Positions 34,701 through 45,985 of a stretch of 64,000 nucleotides of DNA are shown in pieces. Source of the stretch: Cinnamomum chago (taxonomy: Eukaryota; Streptophyta; Magnoliopsida; Laurales; Lauraceae). The notes under the pieces were generated by a model, which was not told the origin of the DNA, made no database searches, and saw only the letters and a list, made by a program, of their open reading frames with translations. A program made the position numbers and the translations under genes. The first letter of the stretch is position 1. Each line of letters opens with the position of its first letter. Location of the stretch: NCBI GenBank assembly GCA_038049695.1, contig CP142452.1, positions 50,364,501-50,428,500 of the forward strand, read 5' to 3'.

Positions 34701-34944
34701 CTTGGAGCACTCTTGAAGACTTTTTCAAAAAGAAAGCAATAAGGGCGAGAGATCCAACGTCCCCTGCTTTTATAGAGGAGCGTAAACCAAAAGAGGAAAC
34801 AAGGAGAAAACCAAGGAGGTAAAGTGCTAAAAATAAGCAACTTTCCCAAAAGAAAGGAGATTTGAGATATTCTCTCCTAAAGAGAAGATTCTTTGAGAAA
34901 TTCTCTCAAAAAAGAAAGGGAATGAGAAATATTCTCTCTAACCT

Positions 34945-35385
34945 ACCGTTTGGGAAGCGGGGGGGGGGGAGGAAAAAACGGGGGGGGTTTAAATGGGGGG
35001 GAAATTTCTTTTTAGGGTGTTTGGGAAAGGAGGGGGGAGGGAAAATGGGGGAAGGGTGGGGGGGGGGGGGGGAGTGTGCAAAAGTTTCCCCCCCAAAACA
35101 AGGCGGGAGAAATGGGGGGAAAGGAGGGGAAAAAGTTCAAATTTACTAAACTGCCCTTTATTTGTAAAATATAATTTTAATTTTTTTGTAAAAGTAAGGA
35201 TAAAATGGTAATTTTATCTCTATCTCACAAACAAACAAAACCCTACTTTTTTACTTTTCTTCCCCCTACTTTTTGACTTCCTAAACAAGAGAAGGTGAAA
35301 TTAATTTTCCCTCCCCTCCCTTTCATTTTCCTTCCCCCACAAATTTTCCCTCCCCTCCCCTCTCCCCTTCCCAAACACAGGGTAA
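34945..35385. repeat. G-rich inverted repeat, MITE-like
   Basis: The left arm starts near CCGTTTGGGAAG and is crowded with G-runs of 5-15 bases. The right arm is pyrimidine-rich and ends CTCCCCTTCCCAAACACAGGG, an approximate inverted copy. The centre (about 35150-35230) is AT-rich. The flanks on both sides continue the same GAGAAATTCTCTC-type sequence, as if the segment had been inserted. The superfamily is unknown and no TSD could be settled. Confidence 0.5.
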
Positions 35386-35765
35386 AAGAAAGATACTTTG
35401 AGAAAATCTCTCCCAAAAACAAGGAAGCATGAGAGATTCTCTCCAAGTAAGGATATTTTTAGATATTATCTACCCAAAGGAGATATTTTTAGATATTCTT
35501 TACAAAATGGCACCATATGAGATCTAAGCCATATTTAAAAGCTTAAGATCCCATGAGTTAGCCCACTGAGCCAAGTTTGACCACCTAGGTGTTAAAAGGG
35601 GCTTCCTATCGAAAATCTCCTTTACTAAGAGCATACAAAAGGCTCCATGCCTCTTTTGAGTTGATTGAACCATTCAAAAAAAAAAAAAGACTCATGAGTT
35701 TCCAAAAATCCAAACCATCCAACCTCATGTACCAAATTAAGCCAAAATCTTGAAATTGACATTCC

Positions 35766-36015
35766 ATAAAAAACCCAACACTGGTCCCCTAACTTGCCAC
35801 ATAACAGCTTGTTAGGTCACAAAGTCAAAACCAAAACCAAATCTGACCCCCCCAACTCGCCACATACAACTTCTTGGGTCACAAGGTCAAAATAAAAAAT
35901 CAAACCCCGACCCCCCTAACCTGCCACATACAGCTTGTTAGGTCACAAGGTCAAAAATTCCTCTTGACCACCTAATGTGCCACATAAAGCCCTTAGGGTC
36001 ACAAGGTCAAAAGGA
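35766..36015. repeat. Four-copy ~62 bp tandem repeat
   Basis: The unit is roughly CCCCTAACTTGCCACATA...CAGCTTGTTAGGTCACAAGGTCAAAA, with four diverged copies starting near 35775, 35845, 35912 and 35968. It lies just upstream of the polypurine tract of the Tat-like element. Confidence 0.75.
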
Positions 36016-36230
36016 AAACCCAAAATCCAAAATCCAAAAGTCCACTCCCTATGTCATTTTCAAAACTTTGACTTAAGACGGTACGTGATCCCTCTCACTA
36101 CCATGAAATCCCCTTGGAAACCCAAAAGGCTATTAAAAAAAATGCTAAAAGACTCTTGGTCAAGTCAAAAGCTCTCCTTCAAGTTTCTTTTCGAGGCACA
36201 TCGACTCCGAAAGCTACTCGTTGATATACC

Positions 36231-36243
36231 TCAAGGGGGCATC
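36231..36243 (+). promoter_or_regulatory. Polypurine tract of the Tat-like element
   Basis: CAAGGGGGCATC directly precedes TGTTGAAACC, a common start of Tat/Ogre-type LTRs. It sets the element on the plus strand, opposite to the antisense ORF upstream. Confidence 0.65.
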
Positions 36244-36390
36244 TGTTGAAACCAAAAATGTCACTTTGCCTCTTCAACATCAAGAACTACATGAAGCCGC
36301 ATCCCACTACAAACCGGTAATGCTACTGTAAGCATCAGATATTGTCAGAATCAAACAAAAACAGTAAGATCCTTCAAAACAGCCAAAAGA

Positions 36391-37190
36391 GGGGTACACA
36401 TGAAGTTTCAGGCCATTTTAACATCATTTGGCCAACTTCATTCCTCCAGCAGCTGAGCAGGTGCTCACGGCAGCGGTGAAGCCAGAGACCTTGACACACA
36501 AAACAGAGCACACAGCTGACCCCAAGATGCCACTAGGAGGCTCTACATTAAGTTTCAGGCCATTCCGACATCATTTGGCCTAACTGCACTCCTCCGGCAG
36601 CCAAACAGGCGCTCCTGGCGGCAACAGCGTTGAAGACATCAAAACTTCAATCAGAGCCTACGGATGGTCACAAAATACCTCCAAAAGGCTCCATGTCAAA
36701 TTTCAAGTCAAACCGACAACGTTTGACCCTTCATCAACCCTCGAGCAGTAGAATTAAACATCTCAGCGGCGAGAATCACTGAGGCCATCACTCATGAAAC
36801 AGAGCACATGGGTGGCTTCAACATGATTCTAAAGGATTGCACGTCAAATTTCAGGTCATTCCGACAATGTTTGACCCGACTTTGACGCTCCAAAACAAAA
36901 TCAAGGCTACCTGCGGCGGAGCTTCTCGGGACCACAACATCCAAATCGGAGCTAATGGATTGTCTCAAAATGACTCCAAAAGGCTCCCTGTCAATTTTCA
37001 AGTCAATCAGACATCGACTGACTGTACGTTAAAGCGCGGCATCTTCCTCGCTGCAAAATCAAGTCTATTGGCAACGGGACCCCACACGGCTTCAAAACTC
37101 GAATAAAAACCCATGGTTGGTCCTATCTATTGCTTAGGAGGCTTCATCTCAAATTTTAGGTCATTCCGACATCGTTTGACCTAGTTTTGA
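36391..37190. repeat. ~145 bp degenerate tandem repeat in the Tat-like LTR
   Basis: Six copies of a unit with AGGCTCCATGTCAAATTTCA, GGTCATTCCGACAT and GTTTGACC start near 36391, 36535, 36680, 36830, 36978 and 37135. Copies differ at many positions, so the array is not recent. Confidence 0.75.
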
Positions 37191-37386
37191 CTCTTGACGA
37201 AAAATCGGCTACAAAGTCTTCGGCTTTTCCAAATAATAGGAAACTTTGTACTCCAATTTGCATGGCTTCTCGTTAGGTTTTCTTCAGGAGAATCAAGCCA
37301 ATAAATAAGGAGAAATGTCAAGAAAAATACAATAGAAAAAAAGAATCAAAAAGATAAAAAAACGGCGACCAGATGGGGAAAAAAAC

Positions 37387-37408
37387 CCATGGTCGCCGGC
37401 GACCATGG
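37387..37408. repeat. Perfect 22 bp palindrome in the Tat-like LTR
   Basis: The half-site CCATGGTCGCC is followed immediately by its exact reverse complement with no spacer. A related half-site GGCGACCA lies 18 bases upstream (near 37363), and CATGGTGACC directly downstream. Such a site could bind a dimer or form a cruciform or RNA hairpin. Confidence 0.9.
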
Positions 37409-37722
37409 TGACCCTGGAAATTTGGGTCGCCGGATTTTCCTCCGGATAGCCCGTTTGCATACCCTTTTTGTGTTTTGGGAATTCAAGCCTCTATGGTTTT
37501 CCGAAAATCAGATCCTTGATGCTTGAGATTGACTAATCTTCATCAACATTTTGGATACGTCGTCAAGAGCATGAAATCATCATTTATCGCTCCAAGATCA
37601 TTAATCGGCTGACCAAGAAAGTACACTTTCTGACCGACCGATCGAAAAATCGACAAGACAGATGTCACCGGCCCACTGGCACCAATCAATTTCTGAAGTT
37701 GCATCGCCATCCGACATCAAAC

Positions 37723-39486
37723 TATTGGAAACTAGGTTGGCCTTTTAGATAAGTTTCAAAAACTTTTGACCCACTTAATGCAGGGATCAATTATCTAGAA
37801 GGCAACAAACCCAATCCAGGATGCATTCCCTCAAACTCATAAATCATGTACAGCAATATATACTATCTAGAAGATAGAAAACAACACCTAAACATGCAAC
37901 CACGAAATCTACAACATACAAGGATGTAGATTTATACCTTTGGAGCTTTGTAGTGCTCTAATGGAGAATTTGAGTTCTTTATTTGATGATGAACACCTTC
38001 TCTTAATCAAATCAGAATCTCCAACACCTTTTGATCTTCCATGCTATGTCCCGTATTAGATCTCTTTTCTCAAGAAGATAGTGGAATCTCCAAGAGAAAA
38101 CCCAACTAGAAACTCCAAGGAACTAAAGGAGAAAGAGAGGAGAACTTAGAGAGGAAGAGAAGTTGTGCAACACTTGCACAAAGGGGCTGGAATTGCACTC
38201 TCTATTATGGACGTCCAAGAGGGGATATCTCCCCTATTTGTAGTCCTCCATTCCACCTCTTTACCTATTTGAAATAGAAGTTTAACTCCCATTACAAAAT
38301 CGTAACCTTCTCCCTTGCTAATTGCCATAAAAGTCTTACTTCCACAACAATTAGTAGCATTCTCCTTTCTAATTAATATAGAAGTCCTATTTCCATTAAT
38401 AATTAGTAACTTACCATTACCACTATTAGAAGTTTCACTTCAAATAGAAATAGTAACCTTCCTATTAGAGTTCAAGTAGAATCAGTATCTTTCTAATAAC
38501 TTGGGCTAGCGTGGGGACCACTAGGGATTCCTTAGAAAGCTGGCTTCAACTGGGTCACCCGACCCCACATCTCATGTGCAATCCGGGCCCACAGTTAATT
38601 GCAAATAAGTCCACTATATAAATGCAATTGCACTCCAGTCTTAGGAATATATTACAATGAAGACCCTAAACTTCCCAATTACCATAAGTAGGCCCCTCCA
38701 TCTATATCAATGGATCAATTGGACATGTCCACCAAAATAGATTCATATCTTATTATCCTTGAGCCCCAATCAATTATAATGATCATATGGTACCGATCTA
38801 ATTAACTCTTAATTGGAATGGGTGCGCACTTACAATTGATAAATCCATTAATTGGCACAAGGGGATACTAAAGATAGATTCCATCTTGACCATTGAATGT
38901 TCCCACAGCTCTACTACCACGTACCCAAATCACCGAGGTGTTGACCTACAATTGGCCTCACTCATTGGTGACTCACAGCAAATGAATAGATAGAAACTTG
39001 AGTTCATTAATGTCTCAGGATTATGAGCCTATTGCTAGGGAATTATGAGAGCAGACCTTAAAGTAAAGACAGTGTATATAAGGTGCTTCTCATGGTCCTT
39101 CAATACATCTTATGTACCAACACCATGATCCAGAATCTTACATTCCGATGATCGAGACAAATCACACTATTTCATAGCGATCAAAATGTTGCAATCTTGT
39201 CAGATGAGATGCCCAATCTCATCACTGGTTGTGAAGATATTTAAGTATAAGATTTGCAATACATGTCTCCTGTATGTGGATCTCATCCATACACAGGTAT
39301 TACATCTAGTATACTTGTGGACTCCGGTTCATCTCATGAACCATTATGTCATTCGTATTGGTTATGTGCAAGTATATAATTAAACACCATTCATCTCATG
39401 AAAGGAAAGCATGATTGTATTGATAAATAAAGAAATTAATCCGTTTATTACATCATATAATTGGTATTGAGACCATAAAACTAACA
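37723..39486 (-). repeat. 3' LTR of the nested-host copia element (1764 bp)
   Basis: Runs from TATTGGAAACTAGG to CCATAAAACTAACA. It is followed on the right by ATCTCCCACTTGGG, the polypurine tract read on the minus strand. Collinear with 58754-60328 except that it holds about 190 bp more near 38720-38910. Confidence 0.92.
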
Positions 39487-39501
39487 ATCTCCCACTTGGG
39501 C

Positions 39502-41223
39502 TCAATGCCAATCAGGATTGCATCTCATGCTCATCCCATCTACATGCTGCTCAAAGACTTTGGTGGTCAAAGGCTTAGTAAAAGGATCTGCCAGATTGTC
39601 TGCAGAGGCTATCTTGGTGATTACATTATCACCTCTCTGCACAATCTCTCTGACCAAGTGATACTTCCTCTGTACGTGCTTTTGGCTTTTATGGCTCCTG
39701 GGTTCCTTGGACTGAGCGACTACCCCACTGCTGTCACAGTAAACTGTGAGCGGCTGTCGTGCCAAAGGTACCACTCCAAGTTCCAAAAGGAATCTTTTGA
39801 GCCATACTGCTTCCTTAGCTGCTTCACAAGCCGCTACATATTCAGCTTCAAAAGTGGAATCAACGGTACATTCCTATTTAATACTCCTCCAGCAAATGGC
39901 TCCTCCGCCAAGCATAAACACATAACCAGAGGTAGATTTCTTGGAATCCTTATCTGACATAAAGTCAGAATTTGTGTACCCAACTGGAATCAGCTCATTA
40001 CTGCCGTAAATCAACATGTAATCTCTAGTTCTTCTCAAGTACTTTAGGATACATTTTACAGCAGTCCAATGGTCAGGACCTAGGTTAGACCGATATCTAC
40101 TGACTAAGCCCACTGCATGATAGATATCCAGTCTAGTACATAGCATATCATACATGAGGATACCAATAGCCGAAGCGTATGGAATTGCTCTCATTTGCTC
40201 CTTTTCCTCCGGGGTCTTGGGACCCTGATCCTTAGAAAGGTGCACTCCATGCCTAAAAGGTGTGATGCCCTTCTTGGAGTCCTGCATAGCAAACCGTACC
40301 AGTACATTATCTATGTAAGCAGCTTGAGATAAGCCAATCATCCTATTTTTCCTGTCACGATGAAGTTTGATTCCTAGGATGTAACTAGCTTCTCCCAAGT
40401 CCTTCATAACAAAAATCTTTGCTAATCAAACTTTTACTGTTGACAACATTCCTATATCTTTCCCGAGGAGAAGGATGTCGTGGACTTATAAAATCAGAAA
40501 AACTACCCTGTCACCTTCATTTTTCATGTACACACATGACTCATCCGGATTTTGACTAAAACCAAATGATTTGATTGCCCGGTCAAAACGGATGTTCCAG
40601 CTTCGGGATGCCTGCTTCAGTCCATAAATGGACTTCTGGAGCTTGCAAACTGTTTGCTTTTGGTTACTTGCTATAAAACCGTCTTGCTACATCATATAGA
40701 TGTCTTCCTCAAGATGGCCGTTGAGAAACGCCGTCTTGACATCCATTTGCCAAATCTCGTAATCAAGATGAGCCGCAATGGATAAGAGTATCCAGATGGA
40801 TTTGAGCATGGCTACCGGCGAGAAGGTTTCCTCATAGTCGATACCCTCTTTCTGAGTATACCCTTGCGCAACAAGCCTGGCCTTAAAGGTCTCAACTCTT
40901 CCATCTGGTCCTCTTTTTCTCTTGTAGACCCACTTGCACCCAATAGGTTTGATATTGGCAGGCAAGTCCACAAGTGTCCATACTTGATTAGAGTACATAG
41001 ACTCCATCTCAGCTTTCATAGCATCTTGCCAATGTCCCAAATCTATTTCATTTATTGCTTCATCATAGTTATAGGGATCCTGTTCCAGTTCTTCCGGGAT
41101 TGCCTCGTAAGACTCTCCCAAGAACGAGAACCTATCAGGGGGCCTGATTATTCTCCCACTACGACGAGGCACTGGTGTAACTACTGGGTCTGGTAGGGGC
41201 GGTTCTTCCTCATGTTCGGTCAT
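39502..41223 (-). pseudogene. Copia reverse transcriptase and RNase H region (fossil)
   Basis: Minus-strand RVT_2 blocks: [47 protein letters not shown], then SKKSTSGYVFMLGGGAI, and the RNase H tail VYCDSSGVVAQSKEPRSHKS with ASADNLADPFTKPL. In the family this enzyme copies the element RNA into DNA inside cytoplasmic particles. The N-terminal edge carries RRSGR.IRPPDRF, the usual spacer after integrase. It is broken. Confidence 0.88.
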
Positions 41224-41244
41224 ACTTGGATTTGGAATTGATTG

Positions 41245-42514
41245 TTATTGAATCTCTTCTAAGATCACCTTTTCTAAAGATTTTTGGTCAATCATATAAT
41301 CTTCCTCCAGAAAAACCGCATTGGTGCTTACCAGCACTTTCTGCTCTCTGGGATTATAGAATAACCAACATTTAGTTCCTTTAGGATATCCTACAAACGT
41401 GCATACTTCCGACTTCGTTTCCAACTTATCCGTCTTTACCTTTAACACGTGTGCCAGACAACCCCAAATGTGTAAATGTTGTAGACTAGGCTTTGGCCCA
41501 GACCATAACTCCCGGGGAGTCTTAGGTACAGACTTAGATGGTACGAGGTTTAGTATGTACATCGCAGTATCCAAGGCATATCCCCAAAAGGATATAGGTA
41601 ATCCTGAGAAACTCAACATAGACCTAATCATATCTAAAAGAGTCTGGTTCCTTCTTTCCGCTACTCCATTCTGTTGAGGCATACCAGGAGCAGACAACTA
41701 GGATAGAATCCCATTTTCTGATAAGTATCCTATAAAATCACCAGAGAGATATTCCCCTCCTCGATCTGATCGAAGAGTCTTGATACTTTTACCTAATTGC
41801 TTTTCCGCTTCCGCTCGAAACTCTTTGAACTTTTCAAAAGCCTCGGACTTATGGTGCATAAGGTATATGTATCCATATCTTGAGTAGTCATCTGTGAAAG
41901 TGATGAAGTACTCATATCCTCCTCTGGCTCTGACATTAATGTGTCCACAGACATCAGTATGCACTAATTCCAATTAATCTTTGGCCCTATTGCCCTTGGA
42001 TGAAAATGGTCTTTTGGTCATTTTGCCTTCCTGACAGGACTCACAGACAGGCATTGGTTATATAACGAATAAAGGCAAGATACCATCTTTCACTAGCCTG
42101 TCAATTCTATTTAGGTTTATATGACCTAGCCTCAAGTGCCAAAGTTTTGTTGGATTAGATGAAGGTGACCTTCTCTTTAATGATGGCCTATTAATTATTT
42201 CGGTATCATGTATCTCATACATTGTGGGAGTTAACAGATAAAGCTCATTGGTTACCTTGCCAGAACATATAAAAGTACCGTTTCTCTTTATGACAACTTC
42301 AGTACCAAAAGTAATAGAATAACTTTTATTCACCAAACTAGAAACTGAAATTAAATTCTGTCTTAAAGACGGTACATATAGAGTGTCTGACAAAACCAAC
42401 TTATTATCTTGAAAACATAAAGTAATAACTCCTACTGAGACCGCATCCGCCTTAGCATCAGATCCTAGGTTGACAATGATTTCGCCGTCACTGAGTCTCC
42501 TGGTTTCCCGGAAC
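41245..42514 (-). pseudogene. Copia GAG-pre-integrase and integrase region (fossil)
   Basis: From the 5' side, the minus strand shows the end of the protease region (LSDTLYVPSLRQNLISVSSL), the pre-integrase motif LWHLRLGHINLNRIDRLV, and the integrase core with VHTDVCGHI, FITFTDDYSRYGYIYLM and LRSDRGGEY. Then come [17 protein letters not shown] and the C-terminal domain ([14 protein letters not shown]). This enzyme family inserts the cDNA with a 5 bp TSD, as seen here. It is broken. Confidence 0.88.
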
Positions 42515-44388
42515 TGAAAGTCCACGAGGATCCTAACCCTAGAGGGGGGGGTGAATAGGGTGAGCTACAATTATGACCAATTTAAATCAATTTTAATTTC
42601 TTAAACTAAACTAGTCACAAGTGATGAATTGTCATACAATATGCGGAAGCTAATACAAAAACAAACACCACATAGCAATCACCACAACACAATATTTATA
42701 GTGGTTCGGCCAACGTGCCTACATCCACTACCGGCTTGTGTATCCAACACCCCACCGGATTTCCACTATGTATGCTTTTTACTAGGCTAAGCAATAACCC
42801 TTACAATGTGCTTTTCTAGGCTAAGCAATAACCTTACAATATGCTTTTCTTAGGCTAAGCAATAACCTTACACAATGCTTTTCTTAGGCTAAGCAATAAC
42901 CTTTACAAATCAATATTTCTCTAAGAAAGTGTTTACTCAACACTCTAAGAGATTACAATTTAAGCTCAAATAAATTGCCTCTAAATAGGCGGATATGAAA
43001 GTTTAAACCAAACTCACACAAACACTCTATGAATGCAAAGTTGTATGCTTATGAGGTGTGTGTGTGATGACTCCAATCAAGTTTAAAAAGAAGGCTCACT
43101 CAATATATTGCTTAAAGCAATTCAAAGTTAAAAGCTCATAAAAGGTTTGATTGAAGTCTTATGCAAATCACATGTATGAAATTCAACTTGTTTATGACAT
43201 GAAAATCAAGGACTAACAAGTTGTGTGAAAATGGCTAATTTAGAACATGTGATACATGTGCATGTTGTTTTCAAAACCAAATTAATTTAACTAAAGTTTA
43301 AATGTATGAAAACAACAAAGGAAGTTTCAACCAAGACAAAGAATCATGCATTAAAGGAAATCAAAGATTTTAGGCTAAGCATGATTAAGAAAGTTTAAAA
43401 CAAAACTTGGGTTGAAATCAAAGTGATGAATCCAATCTTGAATATCAAAGATGGAGGGAAGAAAGGATTCAACACATCATTGTTATCATGCTTGAAATCA
43501 TTTTCCAAAGTTTCAAATAAAGCACATAACAAATGATTAATAAAAGTAAAACTTACTTGGAGATTTAACTTAGTTGATCCAAGCTTAAGCTTCACTTAAT
43601 GACCCCTTGATGTCTCTTAGATCATCCCCTTTGTCTTCTCTCAAAGCTCCTCAAAGAGGGTTTCAAAAATCTCCAACAAAAGACAAAGGAAAGAACTCAT
43701 TTATATCCCCAAAACAGCCCAACGGCTATATCCCCGGTTGACCGGCCATGACATGGCAGGTTGACCGGCCAAACACAACGGTCATAAAAAGAGCCGTTTG
43801 GCTTCAGGAGCCCGGTTGACCGGCCAGTGTGTGGCAGGTTGACCGGGCCTCTTGGCCGGTTGACCGGCCACACATGGCCGGTTGACCGGGCCTGCCCAGA
43901 TTTTCCCATTTTTTGGGTTTCTTGAAGATTTTCTTTGGGGATCTTTTGGGCCAATAAAATCAAGCTTTTTCACATGTTTTAAATCATCCAAAGAAGTATA
44001 AAAACATGAAACATCCAAAGCCTAAAATGATTTGAAACTTTAAACCATAGGCTAGCTTGATTTCTAAAAACTCCTTTTTCAAAAACAATGCATACACATA
44101 TGATTATGAAGGGATGAATGTATGCAAAGTTCAAACCTAAATTGTCAAGATGATTTTCCAAATATAATGCACAAGGAAATAGGTTTTCAAAAGAGTTTGG
44201 GTTTCAAAACTAATGCATCCAAGTTTAAAACCAAACCATGCATAAAACAAAAGCTTTTCCAAATCTTAAAAGCTATGCATGAATAAAACTAGATTTCAAG
44301 GTTTCTAAAAACAATGCTAGTGTGTGAATTCAAATGATGCTAAAGTGCAAATGCATCCACCAAATTTCAAATTACAAAATCCCTAACA
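42515..44388 (-). mobile_element. Solo Sirevirus-like LTR inside the copia element (1874 bp)
   Basis: Runs from TGAAAGTCCACGAGG to CAAAATCCCTAACA with TSD GGAAC at 42510-42514 and 44389-44393. Same family as 14322-15876. It lies between the gag zinc-knuckle segment and the protease/integrase region of the copia host. In this copy every palindrome-cluster site reads GGTTGACC instead of GGTCGACC. Confidence 0.93.
43734..43890. repeat. Cluster of CCGGTTGACCGG sites in solo LTR
   Basis: Six GGTTGACC sites, mostly extended to CCGGTTGACCGG, occur in the positions held by GGTCGACC in sister copies. All six carry the same single-base difference in the same orientation, so none is a perfect palindrome. 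Confidence 0.9.
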
Positions 44389-44393
44389 GGAAC

Positions 44394-44742
44394 CCCTGCA
44401 ACAAATTACATATGTGATTAGTTGCCCCGGAGTCCACACACCAAGATTCTGAAATACCAGTTGCAAAACTAACTTAAGAAACAAGTGACTCAATCATACC
44501 TGAGGTCTTCTTCTTAGACAGATAATCTGGGCAATTCCTTTTCCAATGTCCTGTCATACCACAATGGAAACACTTTCCTTTTGTCCTCGGCCCCTTAGCT
44601 TTGCCAACACCACCATTAGGACCATTCTTCACCTTAGGACCCTTCAGAACTGATTTCTTCTTGCCTTTCCACCCTTTGCCTTTCGGTTTGGACTTAGCAA
44701 ATGACTTTTCTGTCATCAAGGCAGTTGGCTTCTTCTTCTTCA
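44394..44742 (-). pseudogene. Copia gag, zinc-knuckle segment (fossil)
   Basis: A Lys/Gly-rich basic stretch is followed by one CCHC knuckle, CFHCGMTGHWKRNC, then PDYLSKKK. This is the nucleic-acid-binding end of copia Gag. It is bounded on one side by the CACTA transposon and on the other by the solo LTR at 42515. Confidence 0.88.
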
Positions 44743-45360
44743 CACTACAAGAAAAGTGACAATTAGTGGCAGTTTATAGTGGCGGTTTATGTATCCGTCA
44801 CTACATCTAAGTATTATTATACATTCAGCGGCTGAAATTGTATTTTGCTGCTATAACCGTATTCATACATACATATAGCAGCGGAAAATGTATTATGCCA
44901 CTATAAACGCTTACGTATAGCAGCGGAACGTATATTTCGTCGCTACATCTATATCTAAATACATACGTATAGCAGCGGAAAATGTATTATGCCACTATAA
45001 ACACTTACGTATAGCAGCGTACTGTATATTCCGTCGCCACATCTACATCTAAGTACATATGTATAACAACGGAAAATATATTATGCCACTGTAAACACAT
45101 ATACATTTATTAATGTATAGCAGTGGAAAGTATAGTCCGTCACTACATCTAAATATATAATACATATAGCAGTAGAAAATATATTATACCACTATAAATG
45201 TATAGGAAATACATATACATAGATACAAATAGTAGCAGAAAATATATTATGCCACTATACATAATATGTATTATACCATTATACATAATACATATAGCAG
45301 TAGAAAATATATTATGTCACTATACATAATACATATAGCAGAAATTATATTATACACATA
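44743..45360 (+). repeat. Left CACTA terminus and subterminal repeats
   Basis: After the CACTACAAGAAAA terminus, variants of ATAGCAGCGGAAAATGTATTATGCCACTATAA recur about every 60-130 bp, grading into ATACATATAGCAG-type repeats. This is the usual layout of CACTA transposase-binding ends. Confidence 0.85.
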
Positions 45361-45379
45361 TAACCCACATCCAGTGCCA

Positions 45380-45985
45380 AAACCCACGCCTCATCGTCGT
45401 CCAGTCCCAAAGCCTCTTTTCTTCTTCCCCAAAACCCTAATCTCTGAGATCTCTCTTCCCCAGAACCCTAATCTACACATTGGTTGATTTGTTTGGAGCT
45501 TCCAGCAGCTTTGAGGTTTTAGACCTGATCGACATCGGAGAAGAAGGAAGCAAAAGCTAGAGCAGCGAGCAGGTAAGACCTACTTCGATGCATTTTCCGA
45601 TCTTCGATCTTCCATCATCTCTGAGATCTCTCTTCCCCAAAACCCTAATCTTTGTTTGGAGCTTCCAGCAACTTTGAGGTATCAGCTTCTCGATCTCGAT
45701 CTGTTCCAATGCTCGTCGTTGATGAAACCTCCTCGGGAAAATCTCAGATTCTCGCGGTATTTTCTTCGATCCAGATCTCTTTTCGCTGCAGAAGCCGAGA
45801 TTCCAATGTTGTTGTTGAGAAAATCTGGTTCAGGTGTCGAATTTGATTTCTCGAAAAGACTCATTTGATTTCTTGATTTGCGTTTTAGCTTGATTTGGAT
45901 TCATGGTCCCTGTTTTCTGAAAGAAATCAGGTGCGAAAGCTACTGTTTTGTTAAATGACAGCTTCCTTCTATGGTGATATTGCAG
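45380..45985 (+). other. Captured 5'-leader-like DNA with telo-box words and a partial duplication
   Basis: The phrase CTCTGAGATCTCTCTTCCCC, AAACCCTAATC and TTGTTTGGAGCTTCCAGCA occurs twice (about 45441-45517 and 45619-45682). AAACCCTAA words are typical of promoters and leaders of translation-related plant genes. A donor-like GCAGGTAAGA lies at about 45571. No first MYB exon is visible, so this is either that gene's leader or DNA from another gene. Confidence 0.5.

Larger units (their letters stand above)
33681..36230. other. Non-coding 3' region of the Tat-like element
   Basis: No supported gene. Contents in order: two related ~75 bp segments with GGGCTCAACA(G/T)TGCTGCG (33890-34000); a purine-rich A-run tract (34280-34620) with the perfect 16 bp palindrome AGGTCCGTACGGACCT at 34403-34418; the G-rich inverted-repeat insert (34945-35385); and a ~62 bp tandem repeat (35766-36015). 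ORFs across the A-rich and G-rich stretches are composition artefacts. Confidence 0.6.
36244..37717 (+). repeat. Tat-like Ty3 LTR, first part (split by the copia insertion)
   Basis: Begins TGTTGAAACC after the polypurine tract. At 37718-37722 (TSD CAAAC) it is interrupted by the copia element and resumes at 60329. It contains a ~145 bp degenerate tandem repeat (about 36391-37190) and a perfect 22 bp palindrome at 37387-37408. Confidence 0.65.

Noticed and set aside
34231-34728. Several Lys-rich and Phe-rich ORFs
   Set aside because: Produced by A-runs and purine tracts; no conserved motif.
34862-35446. Gly-rich ORFs
   Set aside because: Artefacts of long G-runs in the inverted-repeat insert.
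45436-45655. Telomere-like AAACCCTAA words
   Set aside because: Single scattered telo-boxes in a leader-like region, not a tandem telomeric array.
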